A stretch of 64,000 bases of DNA, taken from Ramlibacter sp. GTDB lineage: Bacteria; Pseudomonadota; Gammaproteobacteria; Burkholderiales; Burkholderiaceae_C. This document shows, one piece after another, positions 10,234 to 19,387 of this stretch. Made by a program: the position numbers and the translations under genes. The first letter of the stretch is position 1. Each line of letters opens with the position of its first letter. Below the pieces are notes generated by a model, which did no database searches, was not told the origin of the DNA, and saw only the letters and a list, made by a program, of their open reading frames with translations. The DNA lies in NCBI GenBank assembly GCA_019635415.1, contig JAHBZN010000001.1, positions 558,001 to 622,000 of the forward strand, read 5' to 3'.

Positions 10234-11091
10234 TCAGGCCGGCGAATAGGCCAGCCGCACGTAGATCGGCGCAAAGGCTTCGGCCTGCGTGACGTCGATC
10301 AGCAACTCCTTGGCCAGCTCCAGCAAGGCGATGAAGGTGACGATCAGCACCGGCACGCCGCGCGAGACGTCGAACAGTTCTTCAAACTCGACAAACTTGC
10401 GCCCCTGCAGGCGGCGCAGCACGATGCTCATGTGCTCGCGCACCGACAATTCTTCGCGCGTGATCTTGTGGTGCTGGACCAGCTTGGCGCGCTTGACGAT
10501 GTCGCGCCAGGCCTCCTGCAGGTCGACCACGTTGACGTCGGGAAAGCGCGGCTGCAGCGACTGCTCGATGTAGACCTGGCCGCGCAGCACATCGCGGCCT
10601 ACCTGGGGCATCTCGTTCAGGCGCGCGGCCGCCAGCTTCATCTGCTCGTACTCGAGCAGGCGCCGGACCAGTTCGGCGCGCGGGTCCTCGGGTTCCTGGC
10701 CCTCGGCGGTCTTGCGCGGGGGCAGCAGCATGCGCGACTTGATCTCGATCAGCATGGCCGCCATCAGCAGGTACTCGGCCGCCAGTTCGAGGTTGCGGTT
10801 GCGGATTTCGTCCACGTACTCCAGGTACTGGCGCGTGACGCCCGCCATCGGGATGTCCAGGATATTGAAGTTCTGCTTGCGGATCAGGTACAGCAGCAAG
10901 TCCAGCGGGCCTTCGAAGGCCTCGAGGAACACCTCCAGCGCGTCTGGCGGAATGTACAGGTCCGTGGGCATGGCGAACAGCGGTTCGCCGTACAGCCGCG
11001 CCAGCGCCACCTGATCGATCACGTCGGGCATGCCGGGCACCTGCGGTCCTCCGGCCTCGGGCAGGCGCAGGGGTTCCGGAGGATCGATCAT
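10234..11091 (-). CDS. scpA: Segregation and condensation protein A (kleisin of Smc-ScpAB)
   Basis: ScpA bridges the Smc ATPase heads with ScpB in the condensin-like complex that compacts chromosomes. The 285-residue protein contains the family N-terminal motif [19 protein letters not shown] (residues about 58-76) and the [21 protein letters not shown] helix. A C-terminal winged-helix segment ([15 protein letters not shown]) is also present. scpB is not within the window. The gene lies downstream of the DUF3460 gene, with a dispersed repeat filling the 65-bp gap, and runs toward nadB. Confidence 0.95.
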   Translation of the reverse strand: MIDPPEPLRLPEAGGPQVPGMPDVIDQVALARLYGEPLFAMPTDLYIPPDALEVFLEAFEGPLDLLLYLIRKQNFNILDIPMAGVTRQYLEYVDEIRNRNLELAAEYLLMAAMLIEIKSRMLLPPRKTAEGQEPEDPRAELVRRLLEYEQMKLAAARLNEMPQVGRDVLRGQVYIEQSLQPRFPDVNVVDLQEAWRDIVKRAKLVQHHKITREELSVREHMSIVLRRLQGRKFVEFEELFDVSRGVPVLIVTFIALLELAKELLIDVTQAEAFAPIYVRLAYSPA

Positions 11092-11096
11092 GTGGA

Positions 11097-11153
11097 TGCT
11101 ATGAATTCAGTAGCAGAAAACGGCCGCTCCACAAGGGCTACAGCCGATTTGGC
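11097..11153 (+). repeat. Dispersed ~58-bp repeat, copy 2
   Basis: TGCTATGAATTCAGTAGC, then 19 nt, then AGGGCTACAGCC. The copy fills almost the whole 65-bp gap between scpA and the DUF3460 gene, in opposite orientation to both. It contains two inverted repeats, TGCTA/TAGCA and GGCT/AGCC. Confidence 0.85.
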
Positions 11154-11156
11154 CGC

Positions 11157-11372
11157 TTATTTGGCGTCGGTCTGGTAGACGTAGGGCTTTTGCGGCACCT
11201 GGGCTTCGCGGTACTCGCGCCAGGCACCGCGGTCCACGTTCTTGTCCCACAGCAAGGCGCGTCCGGCGCGTTGCTGGGCTTCCAGGTCGGGGCGGGCGGT
11301 TTTCATCTGCTCGATGAACTGGGTGACTTCCGACTGGTAGTCGGGACGGCGGAAGAAATTGACGATGGACAT
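11157..11372 (-). CDS. DUF3460 family small protein
   Basis: A 71-residue protein beginning MSIVNFFRRPDYQSEVTQFI, with the DUF3460 pattern of an N-terminal FxRPDYxSE, a central helix and a WREYREAQVPQKPYVYQT ending. DUF3460 proteins are small betaproteobacterial proteins of unknown role, often next to scpA, as here. The ATG at 11372 has AAAGGT upstream at suitable distance; an in-frame start 24 bp earlier lacks this. Co-transcription with scpA is likely. Confidence 0.88.
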   Translation of the reverse strand: MSIVNFFRRPDYQSEVTQFIEQMKTARPDLEAQQRAGRALLWDKNVDRGAWREYREAQVPQKPYVYQTDAK

Positions 11373-11413
11373 GGATGGGGACCTTTGGCGGGGCATTTTA
11401 CCGCCCGGGGCCC

Positions 11414-13117
11414 TCAGGCGGCCCTGGGCGCCGGGGAACGCTGCGCCGCCAGCTCGCGGTCAAAGCCCGTGCGCTCCATCAGATCGCGCGGCTGGGGCTG
11501 CAGCGACCGGATCTCCAGCCGCCCGCCGCGCATCAGCACGGCCTTGTGCAACTGGCGCAGCGCGTCCAGGCCGGAGGTGTCGAGCGACACCAGCTGGTGG
11601 GCGTCCAGCACCACCGTGGGCCCCGGGGGGGCGGCCTCCACATCCTGGACCACGCTGTCGATCTTGGCCACGGCACCGAAGAACAGCGCGCCGTACAGCC
11701 GGTAGGTCAGCTCCGGGCCTTGACCGTCCACGCGCTCCACACTGAACAGCGAGCTCATGCGCCGGATGAACAACGCGCAGGCCAGCACCAGGCCGACCTG
11801 CACCGCCACCGTGAGGTCGAACACCACGGTCAGGAAAAAGGTGCCCAACATCAGCAGCCGGTAGTGGTTGCTGTACTGCCTGAGCCGCGCAAATTCATGC
11901 CATTCGCCCATGTTCCAGGCCACGAACAGCAGGATGCCTGCCAGCACCGCCAGCGGCACGTGCAGCGCCAGCGGCGCGGCCACCAGCACCACGGCCGCCA
12001 GCGTCAGCGCATGCACCATGCCCGCCACGGGCGAGGTGGCCCCGGAGCGCACATTGGTCACGGTGCGCGCAATGGTGCCCGTGGCCGGCATGCCACCAAA
12101 GAACGGCACCACGAAATTGGCCACGCCCTGGGCCATCAGTTCCTGGTTGGGGTCGTGCTTGGGCAACGTGGTGAGCTGGTCGGCCACCCGGGCACACAGC
12201 AGCGATTCGATGGCGCCGAGCAGGGCAATGGTGAGCGTCGGGGTGACCAGCAGCTTGACCGTTTCCCAGGAGAAGTCGGGCAGCGTGAAGGCCGGCACCC
12301 CTTGCGGAATGCCCCCAAAGCGCTTGCCGATCGTCTCCACCGGCAGGCTGAAAACCCACGCGAACAGCGTGAGCGAGATCAGGGCCACGATGGGGCCCGG
12401 CACGCGCGCGGTGACCTTGGCCGCTCGCTTCATTCCCGGCAGCTCCAGTGCCGCGTGGATCGCCTGGTGCACCGCCGATTGCTCGCTCCACAGCCGAGGC
12501 CACAGGAACAGGCCCAGCAGGCAGGCCAGGCCCAGGCCGAAGGCATGGAAATTGAAGGTGGACAGGTGTTGGGCGATGGTCCGGATCTGGGCAAAGAAAT
12601 CCGCTGGCATGTGGCCGATGTCCAGTCCCAGCCAGTCCTTGATCTGTGAGCTGGCGATCAGCACGGCAATGCCGTTGGTGAAGCCGATCACGATGCTCAC
12701 CGGCACGTAGCGCACCAGCGTGCCCAGCCGCAGCAGGCCGAGCAGGAACAGCAGCAGGCCGGCGCAGGCCGTGGAGATCAGCAGGTTGGCCAGGCCGTAG
12801 CGCTCCACGATGCCGTAGACGATGACGATGAAGGCACCGGCTGGCCCGCCGATCTGGACGCTGGAGCCCCCCAGCGCCGAGATGAGAAAGCCCGCGATGA
12901 TGGCTGTCCACAAGCCGGCTTCGGGCTTGAGGCCCGAGGCGATTGCAAAGGCCATGGCCAGCGGCAGCGCCACGATACCCACGGTGAGACCGGCACCCAG
13001 GTCGGTCAGGAAGCGCTCGCGCCCATAGCCCTTCAACGAGTCCAGCAGGCGCGGATGAAACCGGGCCAGCGGGATGCGGGAGACGCCGGGGAGGTTCATG
13101 GGGGAGAAAGCATACAC
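11414..13117 (-). CDS. SulP family anion transporter with C-terminal STAS domain
   Basis: A 567-residue inner-membrane protein of the SulP/SLC26 family. The family signature lies near the N-terminus (TVGIVALPLAMAFAIASG), followed by the hydrophobic core with GGSSVQIGGPAGAF and MPATGTIARTVTNVRSG. The last ~110 residues form a STAS domain (VVLDAHQLVSLDTSGLDAL). Family members carry sulfate, bicarbonate or dicarboxylates; the substrate here cannot be read from sequence. The start could also be the ATG at 13099 (MNLPGVSRIPL), six codons later; neither has a strong ribosome site. Confidence 0.9.
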   Translation of the reverse strand: MYAFSPMNLPGVSRIPLARFHPRLLDSLKGYGRERFLTDLGAGLTVGIVALPLAMAFAIASGLKPEAGLWTAIIAGFLISALGGSSVQIGGPAGAFIVIVYGIVERYGLANLLISTACAGLLLFLLGLLRLGTLVRYVPVSIVIGFTNGIAVLIASSQIKDWLGLDIGHMPADFFAQIRTIAQHLSTFNFHAFGLGLACLLGLFLWPRLWSEQSAVHQAIHAALELPGMKRAAKVTARVPGPIVALISLTLFAWVFSLPVETIGKRFGGIPQGVPAFTLPDFSWETVKLLVTPTLTIALLGAIESLLCARVADQLTTLPKHDPNQELMAQGVANFVVPFFGGMPATGTIARTVTNVRSGATSPVAGMVHALTLAAVVLVAAPLALHVPLAVLAGILLFVAWNMGEWHEFARLRQYSNHYRLLMLGTFFLTVVFDLTVAVQVGLVLACALFIRRMSSLFSVERVDGQGPELTYRLYGALFFGAVAKIDSVVQDVEAAPPGPTVVLDAHQLVSLDTSGLDALRQLHKAVLMRGGRLEIRSLQPQPRDLMERTGFDRELAAQRSPAPRAA

Positions 13118-13126
13118 CTGCGATCC

Positions 13127-13163
13127 CGCTGCCCCTCAGGGGGCCGCGACCGCCCGGCGGGAC
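13127..13163 (-). repeat. GC-rich repeat family 2, partial copy
   Basis: CGCTGCCCCTCAGGGGGCCG followed by CGACCGCCCGGCGGGAC matches the middle and right part of the copy at 25358-25433, with a deletion of the TTGGGGCGG segment. It covers the last eight codons and the stop of the neighbouring LysR gene. Confidence 0.5.
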
Positions 13164-14059
13164 TTCAGCGCCCGCGCCGCAGCCTGAAACTCGCGCCGCA
13201 GCCAGGTATGGGCGGCGTCGTGGGTCTGGCGGGGGTGCCACGCCATGACGACGGCTTCGGTCGTGGTGACGAAGGGCAGGGGCAGGACCTCAAGGCCCAG
13301 GGCCGGCGCCATCGACTGCGCCATGCGTTCGCTGACGGTGGCGACCAGATCGCTGCCGGCCGCCACGAAGGCCGTTGCATTGGCATGCGTCACCGACATG
13401 ACGACCCGTCGGGACAGGCCCAGCGCGGCCAGCGCCTCGTCCACGGGCGACCGAAGCCCCGAGCGCCCTGGCACCACCACATGGCCCTGCGCGGTGTAGC
13501 GCTTCGCCGTCATGGTCTTGCCGGCCAGTGCGTGCCCGCGCCGCACCACGGCCACCAGGGACAGCCGGAACATCTCTGCCACCTCGGTCTCGGGGTCCTT
13601 GGGGCGGAATCCGCCCAGATCCAGGTCAATGCGCCCCTCTCGCAAGGCGCTGGCGGTGTCGAAATTTTCCGGCACAAAGTGCAGCTGCGCCAGCGGCATG
13701 ACCTTCTGCAGCGCCACGGCCATGGCGGCTCCCAGTGTGATGGCGATGCCGTCAGGTGCCCGGACGGTGAAAATGCGCTGCAGCGCTGCCAGGTCTTCGC
13801 CGCCGGGCCGCTGCAGCAGTGACGCGGACTGTTGCACCCACCGGCCCACCGGCTCGCGCAGCGCCAGCGCGCGCGGGGTGGGGACCAGGCGCCGGCCGGC
13901 ACGGACTAGCAATGGGTCGCCTGCTGCCTCGCGCAGCCGAGCCAGGGCGTGGCTGGTCGCCGGAACACTCAGGTGGAGCTGCTCGGCGGCCTGGGTCACG
14001 CTGCTGGTCTGCAGCAGCGCGTCCAGGACGCGCAGCAGGTTCAGGTCATATGTTTTCAT
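13136..14059 (-). CDS. LysR family transcriptional regulator
   Basis: A 307-residue regulator. The N-terminus MKTYDLNLLRVLDALLQTSS carries the winged helix-turn-helix (TQAAEQLHLSVPATSHALARLR), followed by the LysR substrate-binding domain. It is divergent from a DHA2-type exporter gene, the usual arrangement of a LysR regulator with its target. A perfect palindrome at 14054-14068 overlaps its own start codon, which suggests autoregulation. The last residues (SRRAVAAP) and the stop lie in a dispersed GC-rich repeat. The effector is unknown. Confidence 0.92.
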   Translation of the reverse strand: MKTYDLNLLRVLDALLQTSSVTQAAEQLHLSVPATSHALARLREAAGDPLLVRAGRRLVPTPRALALREPVGRWVQQSASLLQRPGGEDLAALQRIFTVRAPDGIAITLGAAMAVALQKVMPLAQLHFVPENFDTASALREGRIDLDLGGFRPKDPETEVAEMFRLSLVAVVRRGHALAGKTMTAKRYTAQGHVVVPGRSGLRSPVDEALAALGLSRRVVMSVTHANATAFVAAGSDLVATVSERMAQSMAPALGLEVLPLPFVTTTEAVVMAWHPRQTHDAAHTWLRREFQAAARALKSRRAVAAP

Positions 14060-14097
14060 TCAATGAAAGTATAAATTTCAATCATTGCACTGGTCAA
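14054..14097 (-). promoter_or_regulatory. Promoter and LysR-type operator of the divergent regulator
   Basis: On the minus strand, TTGACC (14097-14092), 18 nt, then TATACT (14073-14068) form a good -35/-10 pair for the LysR gene. The perfect palindrome TTTCATTCAATGAAA at 14054-14068 (containing a T-N11-A core) covers the edge of the -10 box and the ATG at 14059. Predicted transcription would start only about 2 nt before the ATG. A related imperfect half-site, TTTCAATCATTG, lies at 14077-14088 on the plus strand. Confidence 0.6.
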
Positions 14098-14157
14098 AAC
14101 AATGCAGCCTGGACAGACTTGCGCATTCCTTTCTGAAAGCCCTGCGAGCGACCTTCC

Positions 14158-15582
14158 ATGCGTGCCCCTTCTGCTACCTCCATCTTTGCCATGCTGAGCC
14201 TGATGCTCGTCCTGTCGGGTCTGGACCAGACCGTGCTGTCGACAGCCCTGCCGTCCATCGTGGATTCGCTGCACGGCCAGCACCTCGCGCCCTGGGTGTT
14301 CTCGGCGTATCTGATGGCGTCCACGGCGGTCATGCCGCTCTATGGCAAGCTGGCCGATCGCTGGGGTGTGCGCCGCCCCTTGCTGGTGGCGACGGCCATC
14401 TTCACCCTGGGGTCGCTGGCCTGCGCGCTGGCGACGTCCATGCCCGCACTGGTGGGCGCGCGCGCCCTGCAGGGCCTGGGCGGCGGCGGGCTGATGACCA
14501 TGACCATGCTGGCCGTTACGTCCATCTACCCGCAACCGGCCGAACGCGGCCGCCGCATGGGCCTGCTTGGCGCCGTGTACGGCATTTCGACGCTGGTGGG
14601 CCCGCTGGTGGGCGGCCTGCTGCTGCAGGTGGCGTCGTGGCACTGGGCGTTCATGATCAACGTGCCCCTGGCCGGCCTGGCCTGGCTGGTGATGCAACGT
14701 TCGGCGTTTGGCGCGTCCCGACCGGCGCAACACCGGCTGGACCTGGCTGGCGCCGCGTTGCTGGCCCTTGGCCTGACCAGCCTGCTGCTGGCCACGCGGG
14801 GCGACCTGGGGGCGCAGTCGCAGTGGCTGGCCGCCGCAGCGGGCTGCGCGCTGCTGTTGGCCTGGGGCTGGTTGGCGTCTCGTGTGGAAGACCCGGTGCT
14901 GCCCCTGACTCTCTTTCGCAGCAGGCCGTTCGCGGCCACGGCGGCCGTATCCATCCTCAATGGGGTGGCACTGTTTGCCACCGTGGTCTTCCTGCCGCTG
15001 TACCTTCAGCGCGGCCTGGGCTACAGCGCCATCGGCTCGGCCGGGCACACTTTCCCGTTGATGCTGGGGGTGATGCTGGCGGCCCAGGTGTCGGGGCGCG
15101 CACTGCGGGGCGGCCATTCCGTGGGCGTGCTGACAGCGGTGGCGGCGGCGCTCATGGCGCTGGGTTTCGTCGGGCTGACGGCGGTGCTTTGGTGGGCGCA
15201 CGTCGCCGCCTGGGCCATGGGTGTCGCCTTGTTTCCCGTGGGCGCGGGACTGGGCCTGATGTTCCCCCTGGTGACCGTGGTCGCGCAGCGCAGCGCGCCC
15301 GTCGCGCAGATGGGCGTGGCGACGGCCATTCCTGTGATGTTGCGCTCGCTGGGGGGCGCGCTCGGCGTGGCCGCGTTGGGCGAGGGGCTGAGCCGCCACA
15401 TGGCTCAGGCCTCGGCCGCAGGGATCGCGTCGCGCGAGCAGGCCGTGGCATCCGGGGTGGCGAGTATCTGCCTCTGGTGTTGCCTGGCAGCCCTCGCCGC
15501 GCTTGGGCTCTCGCGCGGCATGCAACTGCGGCCAGCAGCGCGCCCGGCCGAGACAGGCGCGCCAGCGAAAACCCCTGCCTGA
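14158..15582 (+). CDS. MFS exporter, DHA2 (EmrB/QacA) type
   Basis: A 474-residue, very hydrophobic transporter. Near the N-terminus GLDQTVLSTALPSIVDSL is the DHA2 motif D, MPLYGKLADRWGVRRPLL is MFS motif A, and LVGARALQGLGGGGLM is motif B. The length fits a 14-helix drug:proton antiporter. It is divergent from a LysR regulator, so it is probably induced by that regulator's ligand. No adaptor (EmrA-like) or outer-membrane gene is adjacent. The cargo cannot be inferred. The start at 14158 is the first ATG before the first membrane helix. Confidence 0.9.
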   Translation: MRAPSATSIFAMLSLMLVLSGLDQTVLSTALPSIVDSLHGQHLAPWVFSAYLMASTAVMPLYGKLADRWGVRRPLLVATAIFTLGSLACALATSMPALVGARALQGLGGGGLMTMTMLAVTSIYPQPAERGRRMGLLGAVYGISTLVGPLVGGLLLQVASWHWAFMINVPLAGLAWLVMQRSAFGASRPAQHRLDLAGAALLALGLTSLLLATRGDLGAQSQWLAAAAGCALLLAWGWLASRVEDPVLPLTLFRSRPFAATAAVSILNGVALFATVVFLPLYLQRGLGYSAIGSAGHTFPLMLGVMLAAQVSGRALRGGHSVGVLTAVAAALMALGFVGLTAVLWWAHVAAWAMGVALFPVGAGLGLMFPLVTVVAQRSAPVAQMGVATAIPVMLRSLGGALGVAALGEGLSRHMAQASAAGIASREQAVASGVASICLWCCLAALAALGLSRGMQLRPAARPAETGAPAKTPA

Positions 15583-15603
15583 CAGCGGGACCGCGAAGAA
15601 GGC

Positions 15604-17640
15604 TCAGCGAACGCGCATGCCCGGCTGCGCGCCGGCCGTGGGCTCCAGCACATAGATGCCGGGGTGGGCCTTCTCGTCGCCGTGGCTGGCGGCCAGCACC
15701 ATGCCTTCGCTGACGCCGAACTTCATCTTGCGCGGAGCGAGGTTGGCCACCATCACGGTGAGCTTGCCCACCAGGTCCTCGGGCTTGTAGGCCGAGGCGA
15801 TGCCGCTGAAGACGTTGCGCATGCGGCCCTCGCCCACGTCGAGCGTCAGGCGCAGCAGCTTGGTGGAGCCGTCCACCGCCTCGCAGTTCACGATCTTCGC
15901 GATGCGCAGGTCGATCTTGGTGAAGTCGTCGATGGTGATCGTGGGGGCGAGCTCCTCGCCACCGGGCACGAGCTTCTCGGGTTCGGGGGCAGCAGGTGCT
16001 TCAAACAGCGCGTCCAGCTGCTTGGCGTCCACGCGCTGCATCAGGTGCTCGTACTTGCCGACCGTGTGGCCCGCGCCCAGGGGGGGCGCGGCGGCGGTCC
16101 AGCCGAGCGGCGCGCACTGCAGGAAGGCTTCGGCCTGTGCGGCCAACGCGGGCAGTACGGGCTTGAGGCATGCGGTCAGCAGCTTGAACATCTCCAGGCA
16201 CCAGCTGCCCACGGCAGCGGCTTCGTCCCCCTTGCCTTCCTTGGTCAGCTTCCAGGGGGCAGCGGTGTCGAACGCGCCGTTCACCACGTCAGCCACGGCC
16301 ATGATCTCGCGCAGCGCACGGGCGTAGTCGCGTGACTCGTACAGGGTTTTGACGCTCGCGGCCAGACCCGCGGCATCGACATCGGCCAGCGACGGCGCCG
16401 CCACCAGCTTGCCGCCCGGCACGAACTTCACGGCCCGGCTGGCGATGTTCACGTACTTGCCGATCAGGTCGCTGTTGACGCGCGCCATGAAGTCGTCGGG
16501 GTTGAAGTCGATGTCCTCGTTGCGGCCATTGAGCTTGGCCGCCAGGTAGTAGCGCAGCCACTCGGGGTTCATGCCCAGGCTCAGGTACTTCAGCGGGTCC
16601 AGGCCGGTGCCGCGGCTCTTGCTCATCTTCTCGCCGTTGTTCACGGTGAGGAAGCCGTGCACGAACACGTTGTTAGGCACCTTGCGGCCGCTGAAATGCA
16701 GCATGGCGGGCCAGAACAGCGTGTGGAAGGTGATGATGTCCTTGCCGATGAAGTGGTACTGCTCGGTCTTCGGGTCGGTGATGAACTGGTCGTAGTCCAC
16801 ACCGATCTTGCCCAGGTAGTTCTTGAGCGAGGCCAGGTAGCCCACGGGCGCGTCGAGCCAGACGTAGAAGTATTTGCCGGGCGCGTCGGGGATCTCGATG
16901 CCGAAGTATGGCGCGTCGCGGCTGATGTCCCAATCACCGAGCGCCGTCTTGCCGGTCTCGTCGGGCACCAGCCATTCGCTGATCTTGTTCAGCACCTCGG
17001 TCTGCACCGCGCCGTTCGCGGTCCACTGCTTGAGGAAGTCCAGGCAGCGCGGGTCCGACAGCTTGAAGAAGAAGTGATCCGAGCTTTTGAGCACGGGCTT
17101 GGCGCCCGACAGGGCCGAGTAGGGGTTGATCAGGTCGGTGGGGCTGTAGACCTTGGAGCAGACCTCGCAGTTATCGCCGTACTGGTCCTTGGCGTGGCAG
17201 TTGGGGCACTCGCCCTTGATGAAGCGGTCGGGCAGGAACATGTTCTTCTCGGGGTCGAAGAACTGCTCGATGGTCCGGGTGCTGATCAGGCCCGCGGCCT
17301 TCAGGTCGCGGTAGATGGCCTGGGCCAGTTCGTGGTTTTCCGGGCCGTCGGTGCTGTGCCAGTTGTCGAAGGCGATGTGGAAGCCGTCCAGGTATTCCTT
17401 GCGGCCTGCGGCGATCTCGGCCACGAACTGCTGGGGCGTCTTGCCGGCCTTCTCGGCCGCGATCATGATCGGCGCGCCGTGCGCGTCGTCGGCGCAGACG
17501 AAGTGCACCTGGCTGCCCTGCATGCGCTGGTGCCGTACCCAGATGTCGGCCTGGATGTACTCCATGATGTGGCCGATGTGGAACTTGCCGTTGGCGTAGG
17601 GCAGGGCGGTGGTGACGAAGAGCTGGCGCGGTGCAGACAT
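15604..17640 (-). CDS. metG: Methionyl-tRNA synthetase
   Basis: A 678-residue class I synthetase that charges initiator and elongator tRNA-Met. The HIGH motif appears as [10 protein letters not shown] and the KMSKS loop as KMSKSRGTG. The zinc-binding knuckle [17 protein letters not shown] is of the four-cysteine type. The C-terminal ~110 residues ([20 protein letters not shown]) are the OB-fold tRNA-binding dimerisation domain, present here as a full fusion. It converges with the MFS gene over 21 bp and is divergent from the flavoprotein-like gene. Confidence 0.97.
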   Translation of the reverse strand: MSAPRQLFVTTALPYANGKFHIGHIMEYIQADIWVRHQRMQGSQVHFVCADDAHGAPIMIAAEKAGKTPQQFVAEIAAGRKEYLDGFHIAFDNWHSTDGPENHELAQAIYRDLKAAGLISTRTIEQFFDPEKNMFLPDRFIKGECPNCHAKDQYGDNCEVCSKVYSPTDLINPYSALSGAKPVLKSSDHFFFKLSDPRCLDFLKQWTANGAVQTEVLNKISEWLVPDETGKTALGDWDISRDAPYFGIEIPDAPGKYFYVWLDAPVGYLASLKNYLGKIGVDYDQFITDPKTEQYHFIGKDIITFHTLFWPAMLHFSGRKVPNNVFVHGFLTVNNGEKMSKSRGTGLDPLKYLSLGMNPEWLRYYLAAKLNGRNEDIDFNPDDFMARVNSDLIGKYVNIASRAVKFVPGGKLVAAPSLADVDAAGLAASVKTLYESRDYARALREIMAVADVVNGAFDTAAPWKLTKEGKGDEAAAVGSWCLEMFKLLTACLKPVLPALAAQAEAFLQCAPLGWTAAAPPLGAGHTVGKYEHLMQRVDAKQLDALFEAPAAPEPEKLVPGGEELAPTITIDDFTKIDLRIAKIVNCEAVDGSTKLLRLTLDVGEGRMRNVFSGIASAYKPEDLVGKLTVMVANLAPRKMKFGVSEGMVLAASHGDEKAHPGIYVLEPTAGAQPGMRVR

Positions 17641-17759
17641 GAGGAAGGATTCCGGGGGATAACCCGTAATTTTAGAGGGCAGCCGCTCGTCGCGTTGCCT
17701 TGACCCTGTCGTGGTTTGAATCCATCATCGCCCCCCAGAGACGCGAGGGAGTGAAGTCA

Positions 17760-19328
17760 ATGCCGAAATTGAGAGTGGTCGTGGGTCAGGGCACCGCCTC
17801 GGAAGTGTTCCAGGGCACCGTGGGTGCGGACGGGTACCACACCATTGCCATAGGCCCCACGGGGCTGTGGGCCGTGCTGCCCAACACCCATCGGATGGGG
17901 CAGCCCTCCCATCTGCTCACGCTGCCGGGCCAGCAGGTGCCCGCGTTTCAGGCCCCGACGGGCACCTCCACCGTGGGGCTGTCGCGCTTCATGGACGTGC
18001 ACAGCTACCAGTCCGGTCTGGAGGCGCTGGCGCTCAAGACCAGCCAGACGAGCGGACGGCTCCAGTTTCCGGGGGCCAAGGTGACCGATATCGAGCGCGA
18101 CGAGGGCACCGGCAACGTCCGGGTCCGTGTCACCGGACTGCCCGAACCCACGGCAACGGGCTTTGTCGCCGAACAGGTCATCGTGGCCAGTGGCATCGGT
18201 CCGCAGAAGACGCCGGCCGACGCGGGCATCACTGTCACGGGGGTGCCGGACGACACGCTGGGCTTCAAGCAAATGGAAGAGGGCATCGACTACCTGACCC
18301 ATCCGGACCAGCTGGGGCGCGTCACCATCGCCTATGGCGGGGGGGCCACCGGCGCCTGGGTTGCCCACGAGCTCGCCGAGCGCTGGGACCAGGTGGACTG
18401 GTGCTGGATGGCGCGCATGGGCGGCGAGGGCTTTGCCCGGTCCACCCTGCCCGGTGACCGCAATGCACGCATCCTCTCGTTCACGGGCAAGCAGATCAGG
18501 CGCAACATCGTGGCGGCCGAGTATGTGGCGGCGGGCTCCGTCACACCGGCCACGCTGGACGCTGCGGCGGTGCCGCCGCGTTCGATGATCAAGCTGACCA
18601 TCGAGCGCCAGGGCCAGCTCAGGGCCGATGTCTACGTGGACAAGCTGATCTACAGCATTGGTGGCCACCCCGGCGCGCGCGGCAGCGTGGCGTCGATGCT
18701 GGACGATGCGCTGGTCAGCGAGCTGGAGCCGGTGCGCGACCAGAACCGGATGGTCAGCGATGGCAGTGGCACGCTGGCCTGGGCCACGCCCAAGCGCGAC
18801 CTGATCATCGTGGGCGCATCCACCTACAACTTCACCGAGCCGTTCTTCAACAAGGCGAAGCAGCCGGCGCCCATGTCCACCCTGCCGACCAATGCCCAAG
18901 TGCCCGACGGCATTGCCGTGATCGTCTCGACCATCGAGGCGCTCAACCAGTACATGCCGGTCGAGGAGCGGCTGGACGGCGGCCTGGACTGGACCATCAA
19001 CTTCAATACCAGCAACCAGACCCAGATCGCGGCATTCCTGGCCTCCACCACCGATCTGGAGCCGTACGCCGCCAATCTTGCGGTGGCACTGATCATCCAT
19101 TTCAGGAGCAACACCACCTTTGGCATCGAGGACCGGCATGTCCAGTTCATCTGCCGCACCTGTGAGCGCGCCGTCGCGATGCTGCGCAGTACCGTGCCCA
19201 ACTTTGACACCACGCGTCTGGCCAATGACAAGAGGCTGGGGGTCGAGGCCGCTCAGGCCGCGATGATTGCCAGGATGGTGAGCGAGCATTGGACGCCGGT
19301 GTGGCGGCGTGGGGGATTGCGGGCCTGA
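17760..19328 (+). CDS. Putative FAD/NAD(P)-dependent oxidoreductase, unknown substrate
   Basis: A 522-residue protein. The N-terminus MPKLRVVVGQGTASEVFQ looks like a variant of the dinucleotide-binding loop. A second Rossmann-like loop is seen in VTIAYGGGATGAWVAHELAE near residue 190, and a third beta-turn in KRDLIIVGASTYNF near residue 340. This two-nucleotide layout resembles pyridine-nucleotide-disulfide oxidoreductases or flavin monooxygenases, but the redox-active CxxC is absent and I do not recognise a named family. No signal peptide. The ATG at 17760 has GAGGGAG upstream. The gene sits between divergent metG and apbC, 59 bp before the latter, without a pathway context. Confidence 0.7.
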   Translation: MPKLRVVVGQGTASEVFQGTVGADGYHTIAIGPTGLWAVLPNTHRMGQPSHLLTLPGQQVPAFQAPTGTSTVGLSRFMDVHSYQSGLEALALKTSQTSGRLQFPGAKVTDIERDEGTGNVRVRVTGLPEPTATGFVAEQVIVASGIGPQKTPADAGITVTGVPDDTLGFKQMEEGIDYLTHPDQLGRVTIAYGGGATGAWVAHELAERWDQVDWCWMARMGGEGFARSTLPGDRNARILSFTGKQIRRNIVAAEYVAAGSVTPATLDAAAVPPRSMIKLTIERQGQLRADVYVDKLIYSIGGHPGARGSVASMLDDALVSELEPVRDQNRMVSDGSGTLAWATPKRDLIIVGASTYNFTEPFFNKAKQPAPMSTLPTNAQVPDGIAVIVSTIEALNQYMPVEERLDGGLDWTINFNTSNQTQIAAFLASTTDLEPYAANLAVALIIHFRSNTTFGIEDRHVQFICRTCERAVAMLRSTVPNFDTTRLANDKRLGVEAAQAAMIARMVSEHWTPVWRRGGLRA

Positions 19329-19387
19329 GCCCCGGCCCGGCGCGGTGGAACGCTTACACTGCGCCAGCAAAAAAGGAACCCCGGCCC

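Noticed and set aside
14056..15525. A 489-codon frame antisense to the MFS exporter
   Set aside because: Very rich in His/Gln/Arg without domains; the exporter shows full MFS motifs.
15604..17759. Riboswitch or leader control before metG or serS
   Set aside because: The gaps upstream (119 and 88 bp) show no recognisable T-box or SAM element, and such elements are not expected in this group.
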